From the NCBI RefSeq assembly GCF_002362315.1, contig NZ_MTZV01000006.1, forward strand, positions 1,116,001-1,180,000: a stretch of DNA of 64,000 bases, written 5' to 3'. Within the stretch, counting starts at the first letter, position 1; every line of letters starts with the position of its first letter. Source of the stretch: Paraburkholderia acidicola (GTDB taxonomy: Bacteria > Pseudomonadota > Gammaproteobacteria > Burkholderiales > Burkholderiaceae). The translations under genes and the position numbers were made by a program. Below the pieces are notes generated by a model that was not told the origin of the DNA, searched no databases, and saw only the letters and a program-made list of their open reading frames with translations. This document shows positions 42,025-50,767 of this stretch, in pieces.

Positions 42025-43004
42025 GAACGACCGTGAAAACGACCGCCCCCTCCTCCGCTACCGTGCTCGCCGCAGGCGCGCACGCTTCGTCCACGTCGCT
42101 CGGTGCCTGGTTCCGCCGTCTGGTGCCATCGGGCCGCACCACCGTGATCGGCGTGCCGTTCATCTGGCTCACACTGTTCTTCGCGCTGCCGTTCGTGCTG
42201 GTTCTGAAGATCAGCTTTGCCGACCTGCGCCTCGGTATTCCGCCGTACACCGAACTCGTCACGATGAAAGACGGCATCGTGCACTTCTCGCTGCAGTTGG
42301 GGCATTACCTGTTCCTGCTGCAGGACGACCTATATGTGGCGACCTACATCAGCTCGCTAAAAATGGCCGGTGTGTCGACAATTTGTTGCCTGCTGATCGG
42401 CTATCCGATCGCCTACTACATCGCGCGTGCCGAGCCTGCCACGCGCAACATATTGATGATGGGCGTGATGCTGCCGTTCTGGACGTCGTTCCTGATTCGC
42501 GTGTATGCGTGGATCGGCATCCTGAAGGACGACGGCCTGCTCAATCACACGCTGATGGCGCTCGGCGTCATTCACTCGCCGTTCCGCCTCTATCACACCG
42601 ACATCGGTGTCTACATCGGTATGGTGTATTCGTACCTGCCGTTCATGGTGATGCCGCTCTACGCACACCTCGTGAAGATGGACCTGACGTTGCTCGAAGC
42701 CGCCTACGATCTCGGCGCCAAACCGTGGACCGCGTTCACGCGCATCACGCTGCCGCTGTCGAAGAACGGCATCATCGCGGGCAGCCTGCTGGTGTTCATT
42801 CCGGCGGTGGGCGAGTACGTGATTCCGGAGCTGCTCGGCGGTGCCGATACGCTGATGATCGGTCGCGTGATGTGGGATGAGTTCTTCAACAACATGGACT
42901 GGCCGATGGCATCCGCCGTCACGGTCGCGATGGTCTTGCTGTTACTCGTGCCGATGGCCGTGTTCCAGTACTACCAGGTCAAGGAACTGGAGGGCGCGCA
43001 ATGA
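42021..43004 (+). CDS. potH: Polyamine ABC transporter permease 1
   Basis: 327 residues. The start ATG overlaps the potG stop (ATGA at 42021-42024). About six membrane helices follow an N-terminal tail of roughly 45 residues. The cytoplasmic EAA loop is EAAYDLGAKPWTAFTRITLP, which contacts the ATPase. The VPAVGEYVIPELLGG segment is typical of PotB/PotH. It pairs with PotI to form the channel. Confidence 0.93.
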   Translation: MRTTVKTTAPSSATVLAAGAHASSTSLGAWFRRLVPSGRTTVIGVPFIWLTLFFALPFVLVLKISFADLRLGIPPYTELVTMKDGIVHFSLQLGHYLFLLQDDLYVATYISSLKMAGVSTICCLLIGYPIAYYIARAEPATRNILMMGVMLPFWTSFLIRVYAWIGILKDDGLLNHTLMALGVIHSPFRLYHTDIGVYIGMVYSYLPFMVMPLYAHLVKMDLTLLEAAYDLGAKPWTAFTRITLPLSKNGIIAGSLLVFIPAVGEYVIPELLGGADTLMIGRVMWDEFFNNMDWPMASAVTVAMVLLLLVPMAVFQYYQVKELEGAQ

Positions 43005-43912
43005 TCCGGCCGAACAAATCCCTGTCTGCCGGCGTGCTGACGCTCGGCTTCCTGTTTCTCTACATTCCGATCATCAGCCTCGTCGTGTTCTCGTTCAACG
43101 AGTCGAAGCTCGTCACGGTGTGGTCCGGTTTTTCGTTCAAGTGGTACGGCGCGCTGTTGCAGGACGACGAGTTGCTGACCGCGGCGTGGCTCTCGCTGAA
43201 GATCGGTCTGTTGACCGCGTGTGCATCGGTGGTGATCGGGACGTGGGCGGGCTTCGTGCTCGCGCGCTTCGGGCGGTTTCGCGGTTTCACGCTGTTCGCC
43301 GGGATGATCAACGCGCCGCTCGTGATTCCCGAGGTGATTCAGGGCATCTCGCTGCTGCTGCTCTTCGTTGCGCTCGAACAGATGCTCGGCTGGCCGAAGG
43401 GCCGCGGCATCTTCACGATCTGGATCGGTCACGTGATGCTATGCGTGTCGTATGTCGCGATCATCGTGCAGTCGCGCGTGAAGGAGCTGAACAAATCGCT
43501 TGAGGAAGCTGCACTCGATCTTGGCGCAACGCCGCTCAAGGTGTTCTTCCTGATCACGCTGCCGCTGATCTCGCAAGCGTTGATGGCGGGCTGGTTGTTG
43601 TCATTCACGCTCTCCATCGACGACCTCGTGCTGTCCGCGTTCCTCTCCGGTCCTGGTTCGACGACGCTGCCGCTCGTGGTGTTCTCGCGCGTGCGGCTAG
43701 GTCTGAATCCGGAAATGAACGCCCTCGCAACGATCTTCATCACGATCGTCACGATCGGTGTGATCGTTGCCAACCAGTGGATCCTCGCGCGCGATCGCAA
43801 GCGCACCCGCGACACACAGATGGCGTTCGCCGCCGCCATGGCCAGCGACACCGACGCTCACGTTCCTCAACCCGCCGCCGTCAGGAAACCGCTCGACACG
43901 GCCCGCGCATAA
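43001..43912 (+). CDS. potI: Polyamine ABC transporter permease 2
   Basis: 303 residues. The ATG at 43001 overlaps the potH stop, with GGAGG eight bases upstream. Six helices are visible; the EAA loop is EEAALDLGATPLKVFFLITLP, and FTLSIDDLVLSAFLSGPG with TTLPLVVFSRVRLG matches PotC/PotI. The C-terminal 30 residues are a polar tail. It is the partner of PotH. Confidence 0.93.
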   Translation: MIRPNKSLSAGVLTLGFLFLYIPIISLVVFSFNESKLVTVWSGFSFKWYGALLQDDELLTAAWLSLKIGLLTACASVVIGTWAGFVLARFGRFRGFTLFAGMINAPLVIPEVIQGISLLLLFVALEQMLGWPKGRGIFTIWIGHVMLCVSYVAIIVQSRVKELNKSLEEAALDLGATPLKVFFLITLPLISQALMAGWLLSFTLSIDDLVLSAFLSGPGSTTLPLVVFSRVRLGLNPEMNALATIFITIVTIGVIVANQWILARDRKRTRDTQMAFAAAMASDTDAHVPQPAAVRKPLDTARA

Positions 43913-43952
43913 GCAGCAGTGCCTTGCAATACGACTAACAAGGAGAAAATAG

Positions 43953-45563
43953 ATGAAGAAGAAACTTATCTGTCTGCTGGTCGCGGGGGCCTTGCCGGGC
44001 ATCGCGCTGGCGGACTCGACCAGCGATCAGATCAAGGCGATGCAGGCCGAGTTGCATGCGCTGCAAAAAGAGGTCAAGGACCTGCGTGCACAGGTCGCGG
44101 GGAAGAAGGCTGCTCCGGGTACGCCTGCGGTCGCAACGGGAGGCGCAGCCGCTGCGCCCGCGGTGGCGACTGCACCGGTCGACATCTCGTCGCCGGATTA
44201 CGGCAAGGCACGCGCGACGTTGACCAACGACGAAGTCGGCACGATGAAGCAGCAGATCGCCAACCAGCAGTTGAAAGTGGATTCGCTGGTCGATGCGGCC
44301 AATACCGGACCGCTGGCAGGTCTGTCGGTCACCGGCTACATCGATCCGACCTACATCTATAACCGCGCGGCAAGCAGCTCGTCGTTCCTGTTCGCGAACC
44401 ACGAAAGCAGCTACAACTACTTCAACAGCACGTTCGGCGATCTGTACCTCGACATCAAGAAGACCTTCGGTGTCGGGCCGATGGCGCCGTCCGCCGAAAT
44501 TACCTTGATGCCGAACCGCGGCAACGGCATCACGCTGCTGCAGAACGAGCATGGCAACATCGGCAACAACCTGCTGAATACCGCCGTCATTACCGTGCCG
44601 GTCACAGCGACGACGACCGTCGTGGCAGGTTTGATGCCGAGCTTCGGTGGCTATGAAGTGCAGCAGTCGAACCAGATGCTGACGCTCACGCACAACCTGC
44701 TGTACGACTTCTCCGACCCAGGCAGCTATATCGGCGTTGGCCTGAACTACACCGGCGACGGCAGCCCGTGGGCATGGAAGTTCATGCTCGGCAACGAACA
44801 GTACCGGACCTATGGCTCGGTCGTGCAGACCGGCACCAACGCGCTCGGCGACCCGATCACCAGCAGCAACAAGATTCCGACCTTCACGGCACGCGTCGAC
44901 TACACGTGGTCGAGCGCGCTCGATATCGGTGGGTCGTTCAATATCGGTCGTCAGACGCTGGCATCGGCGCAGGCAACTGACGCCACCGGTGCTCCGGTTC
45001 CTGGCTCGTTCGTCTATGGTGTCGGCGGGCAGTCGCGTAATGCATTCGGCGCGTTCTTCTTCGGTGAAGCCGACGCGACCTATACGCAGGCCGACGTGCA
45101 GTACAACGCCGAACTCGATTACGGCCAGCAGCAGAACGCGGCCTACAACGGTGGCCAGGCACAGTGGTACGGCATCTCGCTGCTCGCCCACCGCAAGTTC
45201 TCGATGCCGGTGGTGGGACGGATGGGCGTGACCGCGCGCTATGACGCACTCGTCGACAGCAAGAACGGCGGCGGTGGCGGTGGTGTCGCGCTGAACGCGA
45301 ACGGGATGGATACGGCGGATGGCTTCGGCATCGGCGCGGATTGCCTGGCCAGTTCGAAGGCCGGTGGTGGCCTCGGCTTCGAGTGCAAGGGCGCCATCCA
45401 TCAGGACGTCGCACTCGATCTGCTGTTCTATCCGACTCAACAGCTCACGGTGAAGGTCGAATACCGGCACGACTGGGCCAACAAGCAGGTATTCCTGCGC
45501 AACGACGGCTCGTATGCGAAGTCCAACGATCTGCTCGGCACGCAGTTGATCTACGCGTTCTAA
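43953..45563 (+). CDS. DUF3138 outer-membrane, porin-like protein in the polyamine operon
   Basis: 536 residues. A signal peptide (KKLICLLVAGALPGIALA) is followed by a short coiled-coil (DQIKAMQAELHALQKEVKDLRAQV) and an Ala/Pro-rich linker, then from about residue 115 many amphipathic beta strands ending in DLLGTQLIYAF with terminal Phe. This matches the DUF3138 family of Burkholderia, porin-like proteins with an N-terminal trimer-forming helix. AGGAGA lies before the ATG. Its place between potI and puuB suggests that it lets polyamines or gamma-glutamyl compounds through the outer membrane; that role is inferred. Confidence 0.83.
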   Translation: MKKKLICLLVAGALPGIALADSTSDQIKAMQAELHALQKEVKDLRAQVAGKKAAPGTPAVATGGAAAAPAVATAPVDISSPDYGKARATLTNDEVGTMKQQIANQQLKVDSLVDAANTGPLAGLSVTGYIDPTYIYNRAASSSSFLFANHESSYNYFNSTFGDLYLDIKKTFGVGPMAPSAEITLMPNRGNGITLLQNEHGNIGNNLLNTAVITVPVTATTTVVAGLMPSFGGYEVQQSNQMLTLTHNLLYDFSDPGSYIGVGLNYTGDGSPWAWKFMLGNEQYRTYGSVVQTGTNALGDPITSSNKIPTFTARVDYTWSSALDIGGSFNIGRQTLASAQATDATGAPVPGSFVYGVGGQSRNAFGAFFFGEADATYTQADVQYNAELDYGQQQNAAYNGGQAQWYGISLLAHRKFSMPVVGRMGVTARYDALVDSKNGGGGGGVALNANGMDTADGFGIGADCLASSKAGGGLGFECKGAIHQDVALDLLFYPTQQLTVKVEYRHDWANKQVFLRNDGSYAKSNDLLGTQLIYAF

Positions 45564-45646
45564 TGGTTCGGGCCGAGGCGCGATGTGGCGCACGTGATGC
45601 GTGATTTCGCCACAGCGCGTTTCGGCTTCTTTGGTTTTTCTTGCCT

Positions 45647-46939
45647 ATGACTGGTTTTTCGCAGCAACCCCACGTCGCGTCGTACTACGCGGCGACCGTT
45701 AACGACACGACCCGCCATGCGCCGCTCGACAGCACGATTGCCGTCGATGTCTGCGTGATCGGTGGTGGCTTGACCGGTATCTCCACCGCACTGAATCTCG
45801 CTGAGCGCGGCCATTCGGTCGCGGTGCTCGAAGCGTCGAAAGTAGGCTGGGCGGCAAGTGGACGCAACGGCGGACAGTTGATCGCAGGTTTCGCATGCGG
45901 TATCGATGCGTTCTCGCAGTACCTGCCCGAAGATGACGTGAAGCGCATCTGGGCGATGGGCCAGGAGACGCTCGATATCGTTCGCATGCGGGTCGAGAAG
46001 CACGGCATCGAGTGCGATCTCACCTCGGGTTACCTCACCGCCGCGAACAAGCCGCGCGATGTCGACGAATTGCGCCGCGCACGCGACGATGCCGCAACGC
46101 GCTTCGGCTACGACCGGCTGCGTTACGTCGAACGCGATGCGCTTGGGCAATACGTGCAGTCGTCGCGCTACCTGGGCGGGCTGTTCGATCCGGATAGCGG
46201 CCATCTGCATCCGCTCAACTACACGCTCGGTCTCGCGCGTGCCGCGAGTGCTGCAGGGGCGCGTATTTTCGAAGATAGCTGCGTCACCGCGCTGCGCCGC
46301 GAAAACGGCCACCACGTTGTGCAGACCGAGCGCGGCGCCGTGCACGCACAGTTCGTCGTGCTCGCCTGCAACACCTACCTGAATACGCTTGCACCGGCCG
46401 TCGCACGCAAGATCATGCCGGTCGGCACCTACGTGGTTGCAACCGAACCGCTCGGTGAGGCGCGAGCACAGGCATTGATGCCCGCGCAGGCTGCGATATG
46501 CGATACCCGCTTCGTGCTCGACTACTTCCGCCCTTCTCCCGATGGCCGTGTGTTGTGGGGCGGCAAGGTCAGCTACTCGACACGCGCGCCGCGCGATCTC
46601 GCCGAAGCGATGCGCCGCGACATGCTGAAGACGTTTCCGCAACTCGCCGACGTGAGGATCGATTACGCATGGGGCGGTCTCGTCGACATCACGATGAATC
46701 GTGCGCCGCACTTCGGCCGCATTGAACCCACCGTCTATTTTGCGCAAGGCTTCTCGGGGCACGGCGTCAATACGACGGGGCTGGCCGGCAAGCTGATCGC
46801 CGAAGCGATCGACGGTCAGGCATCGCGCTTCGATCTGTTCGGCAAGATTCGCCACCGCGATTTTCCGGGCGGCGCTACACTGCGCACCCCAGCTCTCGTG
46901 CTCGCGATGGCCTGGTATCGAATGAAGGATCTGCTTTGA
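45647..46939 (+). CDS. puuB: Gamma-glutamylputrescine oxidase (FAD), first copy
   Basis: 430 residues from the ATG at 45647. A DAO/GlcD-type flavoprotein: the N-terminal nucleotide fold VDVCVIGGGLTGISTALNLAERGHSV and the FAD segment VGWAASGRNGGQLIAGFA are as in PuuB. The C-terminal YAWGGLVDITMNRAPHFGRI and FAQGFSGHGVNTTGLAGKLIA finish the cofactor site. It oxidises gamma-glutamylputrescine to the aldehyde used by PuuC, with H2O2 formed. Its stop overlaps the second copy by one base. There is no strong ribosome site, so coupling with the upstream gene is unlikely. Confidence 0.9.
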   Translation: MTGFSQQPHVASYYAATVNDTTRHAPLDSTIAVDVCVIGGGLTGISTALNLAERGHSVAVLEASKVGWAASGRNGGQLIAGFACGIDAFSQYLPEDDVKRIWAMGQETLDIVRMRVEKHGIECDLTSGYLTAANKPRDVDELRRARDDAATRFGYDRLRYVERDALGQYVQSSRYLGGLFDPDSGHLHPLNYTLGLARAASAAGARIFEDSCVTALRRENGHHVVQTERGAVHAQFVVLACNTYLNTLAPAVARKIMPVGTYVVATEPLGEARAQALMPAQAAICDTRFVLDYFRPSPDGRVLWGGKVSYSTRAPRDLAEAMRRDMLKTFPQLADVRIDYAWGGLVDITMNRAPHFGRIEPTVYFAQGFSGHGVNTTGLAGKLIAEAIDGQASRFDLFGKIRHRDFPGGATLRTPALVLAMAWYRMKDLL

Positions 46940-48243
46940 TGGCTGACAGTCTCGATCTGCGTGCGGATGCGTTGATCCGCAACTCCTGGTATGAAGCCAG
47001 CGCGCCGCGCCCCGCTACCGACGATCCATCGTTACAAGGCACGCACGAAGCCGATGTGTGTGTGATCGGTGCGGGCTATGCGGGTTTGTCGGTGGCGCTC
47101 GAATGTCGCGCGCGCGGGCTGTCGGTCATCGTGCTCGATGCGCATCGGCCGGGCTGGGGTGCGTCGGGGCGTAACGGTGGCCAGACGCTGGTCGGTTTTG
47201 CCAAGGACGAAGTGCTCGAGCGGCAGTTGGGGCTCGATGGTGCGCGCGCCGCGTGGGCGTTGTCGGTTGAAGGCGTGCGGCTGGTGCGCGAGCGCATCGC
47301 GCGCTACGGCATCGATTGCGATTTCACGCCCGGTTATCTGACCGTTGCGACGCGGCCCAAGCGTGTGCCGGATCTGCGCGCGTGGATGGAGGCTGCCACG
47401 CAGCGTTGGGGTTATACGCAGCTCAGCTGGCTCGATACCGATGCGATCCGCACGCGGGTGGCATCGCAGCGCTATCTGGCCGGTGTCTACGATCCGCTCT
47501 CAGGGCATCTGCATCCGCTCAAATATTGCCTTGGTCTTGCCGATGCCGCACGGCGCGAAGGCGCTCAGCTGTTTGCGCATTCACCGGTGCTTGAGGTCGT
47601 GCGTGGTGCGCAACCGCGCGTGCGTACGGCCGCTGGCGAAGTGCGCTGCCGCTTCGTCGCGGCTTGCGGTAATGCGACGATCGGAGGCGTGCTGCCAGCC
47701 GCGGTCGCTGCGCGCATCGCACCGATCGCGTCGTATATCGTCGCCACCGAACCGCTTGGCCAAGCGCGTGCGAATGCGTTGATCGCCGGTCGCGAAGCGA
47801 TCTGCGACAACAATTTCTTTCTCGATTACTTTCGGTTGTCCGCCGATCACCGGGTGCTGTTTGGCGGTCGTGCGAGTTCGACTGGCGCGTCGCCGGTGCA
47901 ACTCACCGAGGCGATCCGTCAACGGATGCTCGCCGTCTTTCCACAACTGGCCGATGTGCGTACGGCCTACGCGTGGGGCGGTTTCGTCGATGTCACGCGC
48001 AACCGTGCGCCCGACTTCGGCATGATCGATCCGAATTACTTCTATGTGCAGGGGTTTTCAGGGCACGGTGTGGCGCTGACCGGCATCGCGGGGCGCGTCG
48101 TTGCTCAGGCGATTGCGGGTGATAGAGGGGCGTTTGATCTGTTCGCGGCGCTCAGGCATGCGCGTTTTCCAGGCGGGCCCGCGTTGCGAGGACCGGCGCT
48201 CGAGATTGGGATGTTGTATCACCGGGTGCGGGAGCTTTTTTAG
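46939..48243 (+). CDS. puuB: Gamma-glutamylputrescine oxidase-like FAD oxidase, second copy
   Basis: 434 residues starting at the ATG of a TGATG overlap with the first copy. The same blocks are present: ADVCVIGAGYAGLSVALECRARG, GWGASGRNGGQTLVGFA, YAWGGFVDVTRNRAPDFGMI and VQGFSGHGVALTGIAGRVVA. The two copies have clearly diverged along their length, so this is an old duplication. It may act on a different polyamine conjugate (for example of cadaverine, spermidine or ethanolamine). It ends the plus-strand polyamine operon. Confidence 0.87.
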   Translation: MADSLDLRADALIRNSWYEASAPRPATDDPSLQGTHEADVCVIGAGYAGLSVALECRARGLSVIVLDAHRPGWGASGRNGGQTLVGFAKDEVLERQLGLDGARAAWALSVEGVRLVRERIARYGIDCDFTPGYLTVATRPKRVPDLRAWMEAATQRWGYTQLSWLDTDAIRTRVASQRYLAGVYDPLSGHLHPLKYCLGLADAARREGAQLFAHSPVLEVVRGAQPRVRTAAGEVRCRFVAACGNATIGGVLPAAVAARIAPIASYIVATEPLGQARANALIAGREAICDNNFFLDYFRLSADHRVLFGGRASSTGASPVQLTEAIRQRMLAVFPQLADVRTAYAWGGFVDVTRNRAPDFGMIDPNYFYVQGFSGHGVALTGIAGRVVAQAIAGDRGAFDLFAALRHARFPGGPALRGPALEIGMLYHRVRELF

Positions 48244-48264
48244 GCTCACGCACCTCGGAGCTAC

Positions 48265-49680
48265 TCAAACCACTTGCGGTTTACCGGTAGCCCACGCACC
48301 AACCACCTCCTCAATCGCCCGCGCCGCCGACAGCAATGCCGCCTCCCCGCGCACCTTCCCCACAATCTGAATCCCCACCGGCAATCCGCTCGCGCTCATC
48401 CCGCACGGAATCGCGATGACCGGCATGCCGGTCAGCGTGACCGCGTAGCTGATCGCGAGCCAGTCGATATACGTATCGAAGTGCTTGCCGGCCGCGTCGC
48501 GGATATCGCGCGCTTCGACCGGAAACGGCAGCACGATCGAAGCCGGACAGATCAACACATCGTAGTGCTGCAGCAACGCGTTCATCTTGTGGAACAGCTC
48601 GCCGCGCGTGCGGTGTGCCGAGACCATTGCGCGGTTATCCACCTGCAGACCGAACTCGATGTTCCAGATTACGTTGGGGTTCAGCACATCGCGATGCCCG
48701 GCGAGCACGTCCTCGTAATTCGCCGCGTAGGCGACGCCGCGCAGTGCATGAAACGCCTGAGTCGCCGCGCTCAGATCGATGTCGCTCTGCTCGACGCCGA
48801 TACCTGCGTTGGTCAATCGGTCCATCGTTTGACGACAGATCGAGAGAATCTCCGGCTCGGCGGTCGCAATTCCTAGTCCTTCGCTGAAGGCCACGCGCGC
48901 TGGGCGTTGTGGTCGACGCGCATGCTCGAGAAACGAGGTGGTCGGCTCACTCAACGACAACGGCGCCGAGGTCACTTCGCCACACATCGCGTCGAGCAGC
49001 AACGCCGCATCCGTAACGTTGCGCGCCATCGGTCCGTGAATACCGAGCGTGTCGAAAGGATTGGGGGATGGGCCGTATGAGACGCGCCCCGCGGTCGGAC
49101 GCAGGCCCACCACACCGCAAAACGAAGAAGGCGTGCGCAGCGAGCCCGCCAGATCCGAGCCCTGCGCCACCCAGGCCGTACCCGATGCCAGCGCAGCCGC
49201 TGCCCCACCGGACGAACCGCCCGCCGAGCGCGACAAGTCCCACGGATTACGCGTAATACCGAACACGCTGTTATAGGTATGTCCGCCCGATCCGAACTCC
49301 GGTGTGTTGGACTTTGCATAGACCACGCCGCCACGCGCTTCGAGCAGCGTCACACCGGCATCCGATGTCTCCGGAATGCGGTCGCGATAGACCAGCGAGC
49401 CACGTGTAGTGCGCACACCGGCAACGTCGGTCAAATCCTTGATCGGCACCGGCAACCCGCATAACAAACCGCGCTCGCTAACCGGCTTCTTGAGCAGCGC
49501 ATCGGCATGCGCGTGCGCGCGCTCGAAACATAGCGTGGGTAGCGCATTGACCTGCGGCTCGACGCGCGCAATCCGCGCGGCCAGTGTATCGAGCAGGTCG
49601 TGCGGACTCACCGCTTCTTCGCGCAACAGATCGACGACTTCGCACGCGCTTCGCTCAATGAGACTCAGATCGACGGACAT
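48265..49680 (-). CDS. Amidase (amidase signature family)
   Basis: 471 residues. The Ser-Ser-Lys amidase core is present: Lys in LPVPIKDLTDVAGVRTTRGS, the signature SRSAGGSSGGAAAALASG, and the nucleophile Ser in SDLAGSLRTPSSFCG. The usual DTGGS is DLAGS here. The C-terminal half has the typical YDVLICPASIVLPFPV and LTGMPVIAIPCGMS blocks. Substrate class cannot be told (aryl amides, small amides or indoleacetamide). It converges on the polyamine operon with only 21 bases between stops, and so is not co-transcribed with it. Confidence 0.88.
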   Translation of the reverse strand: MSVDLSLIERSACEVVDLLREEAVSPHDLLDTLAARIARVEPQVNALPTLCFERAHAHADALLKKPVSERGLLCGLPVPIKDLTDVAGVRTTRGSLVYRDRIPETSDAGVTLLEARGGVVYAKSNTPEFGSGGHTYNSVFGITRNPWDLSRSAGGSSGGAAAALASGTAWVAQGSDLAGSLRTPSSFCGVVGLRPTAGRVSYGPSPNPFDTLGIHGPMARNVTDAALLLDAMCGEVTSAPLSLSEPTTSFLEHARRPQRPARVAFSEGLGIATAEPEILSICRQTMDRLTNAGIGVEQSDIDLSAATQAFHALRGVAYAANYEDVLAGHRDVLNPNVIWNIEFGLQVDNRAMVSAHRTRGELFHKMNALLQHYDVLICPASIVLPFPVEARDIRDAAGKHFDTYIDWLAISYAVTLTGMPVIAIPCGMSASGLPVGIQIVGKVRGEAALLSAARAIEEVVGAWATGKPQVV

Positions 49681-49784
49681 GGTGGCTATCGGTTTAGTGG
49701 TGGGAGTGAGCGGTAGTTTCGCATGGTGTATCGATGGGTGCAGTCAACCCGGCAAGCGTCTTCGTGATTCAACGGTTCACCGGT

Positions 49785-50561
49785 TCAGCCGCCCTGACGA
49801 TCACGACGCTTCGCACGCGGCAGCCCGATCGATGCAAGCAGTTTCCTGCCGATTACCGCCGGCGTGATCTTCGCGCGCGCCTCCACGGCAGGTGGTACGT
49901 ACGTCCAGTAATCGTGGCCCAGCAGTTCGATCAACCGTCGATGGATGATCGATAGGCGCTCGTGTGCAGCCGCCGCCTGCCGGGCGAGTTCGTCGGTCGC
50001 GAACGCGTAGCCCGCCAGCACCGCTTCATCGTCCTCCCAGTTCCACTCGATCACGTAAGTCATCGGGCCACGCGAGACGATACGCACCGCCCATCCCTGG
50101 TCCAGGTCGTCCCAGACCTCCCGCGGTGCGCCCTGATCGAAGTCCGCCAGCGCCTTCAAAACCTCGGCGGTCTCTGCAACCCAATCGATCCAGAGGAAGT
50201 TCGTCAGGTCCTGTCCCGCGGAAACAAACGCGGGCTTGACCGCGAAGTACGGAAACCCGCCGGACTGCATCTCTTGCGTGCTTCCACGTGCACCGGCAAT
50301 CGCGATCAGTTGCTCGTAATACCGCGCGAGATGCGTTTCGCGATCCAGCAGATCGCGCGTCGGTAGATGGGTGCGCGCCAGCTGCGGCAGACCGAGTTCG
50401 CGCAGCGGCTCGCTCAGACGCTCCCGCTCCTCGTCGGACAGATCGCCGCCGGTGCCGATCGAGTGGCCGTCGTTGATCAGAAACACCGCATCGCACGAAA
50501 AATCGCGGACGTGAGTCGCCGTCGGAATCCAGTCGTCGCCATAGCCATCTTCGATCGACAT
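49785..50561 (-). CDS. Unknown soluble protein
   Basis: 258 residues starting at an ATG with a strong AGGAGAGGGG ribosome site. No signal peptide or membrane helix. The sequence is acidic in its first third (DLSDEERERLSEPLRELG), has a Trp/Asp-rich middle (NFLWIDWVAETAEVLKALADFD, VIEWNWEDDEAVLAGYAF) and a basic end (LPRAKRRDRQGG). I do not recognise a family. It lies 104 bases upstream of the amidase gene on the same strand, so co-transcription is possible, and is divergent from the phospholipase cluster. Confidence 0.65.
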   Translation of the reverse strand: MSIEDGYGDDWIPTATHVRDFSCDAVFLINDGHSIGTGGDLSDEERERLSEPLRELGLPQLARTHLPTRDLLDRETHLARYYEQLIAIAGARGSTQEMQSGGFPYFAVKPAFVSAGQDLTNFLWIDWVAETAEVLKALADFDQGAPREVWDDLDQGWAVRIVSRGPMTYVIEWNWEDDEAVLAGYAFATDELARQAAAAHERLSIIHRRLIELLGHDYWTYVPPAVEARAKITPAVIGRKLLASIGLPRAKRRDRQGG

Positions 50562-50767
50562 CCCCTCTCCTTGTGCATTTCACCGGCCTTCCCGGAAGCG
50601 CTTACCGATCCTTACTCCAACCACTGTGACATTGTCATGTCGCCAAAATCTGTGTTGTTTTTGTGCATTTTGTGGTGATTTGTTGCAGTGGATGTGTATG
50701 TTTCCACTTGTCCTGGTTCTCGCGCCGGGGCGATCCATCACCGGCGAACAACGTATCGGAGCGTTTG

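Noticed and set aside
43935..45593. 552-codon minus-strand frame opposite the DUF3138 gene
   Set aside because: The plus-strand protein has a signal peptide, strands and terminal Phe; the minus frame has only low-information Arg/Val-rich sequence.
50621..50650. Possible Pho box before the LamG lipoprotein (TGTGACATTGTCATGTC)
   Set aside because: The TGTCA-like units are not direct repeats 11 bases apart as PhoB needs; the sequence is only a short dyad, TGACATTGTCA at 50627-50637.
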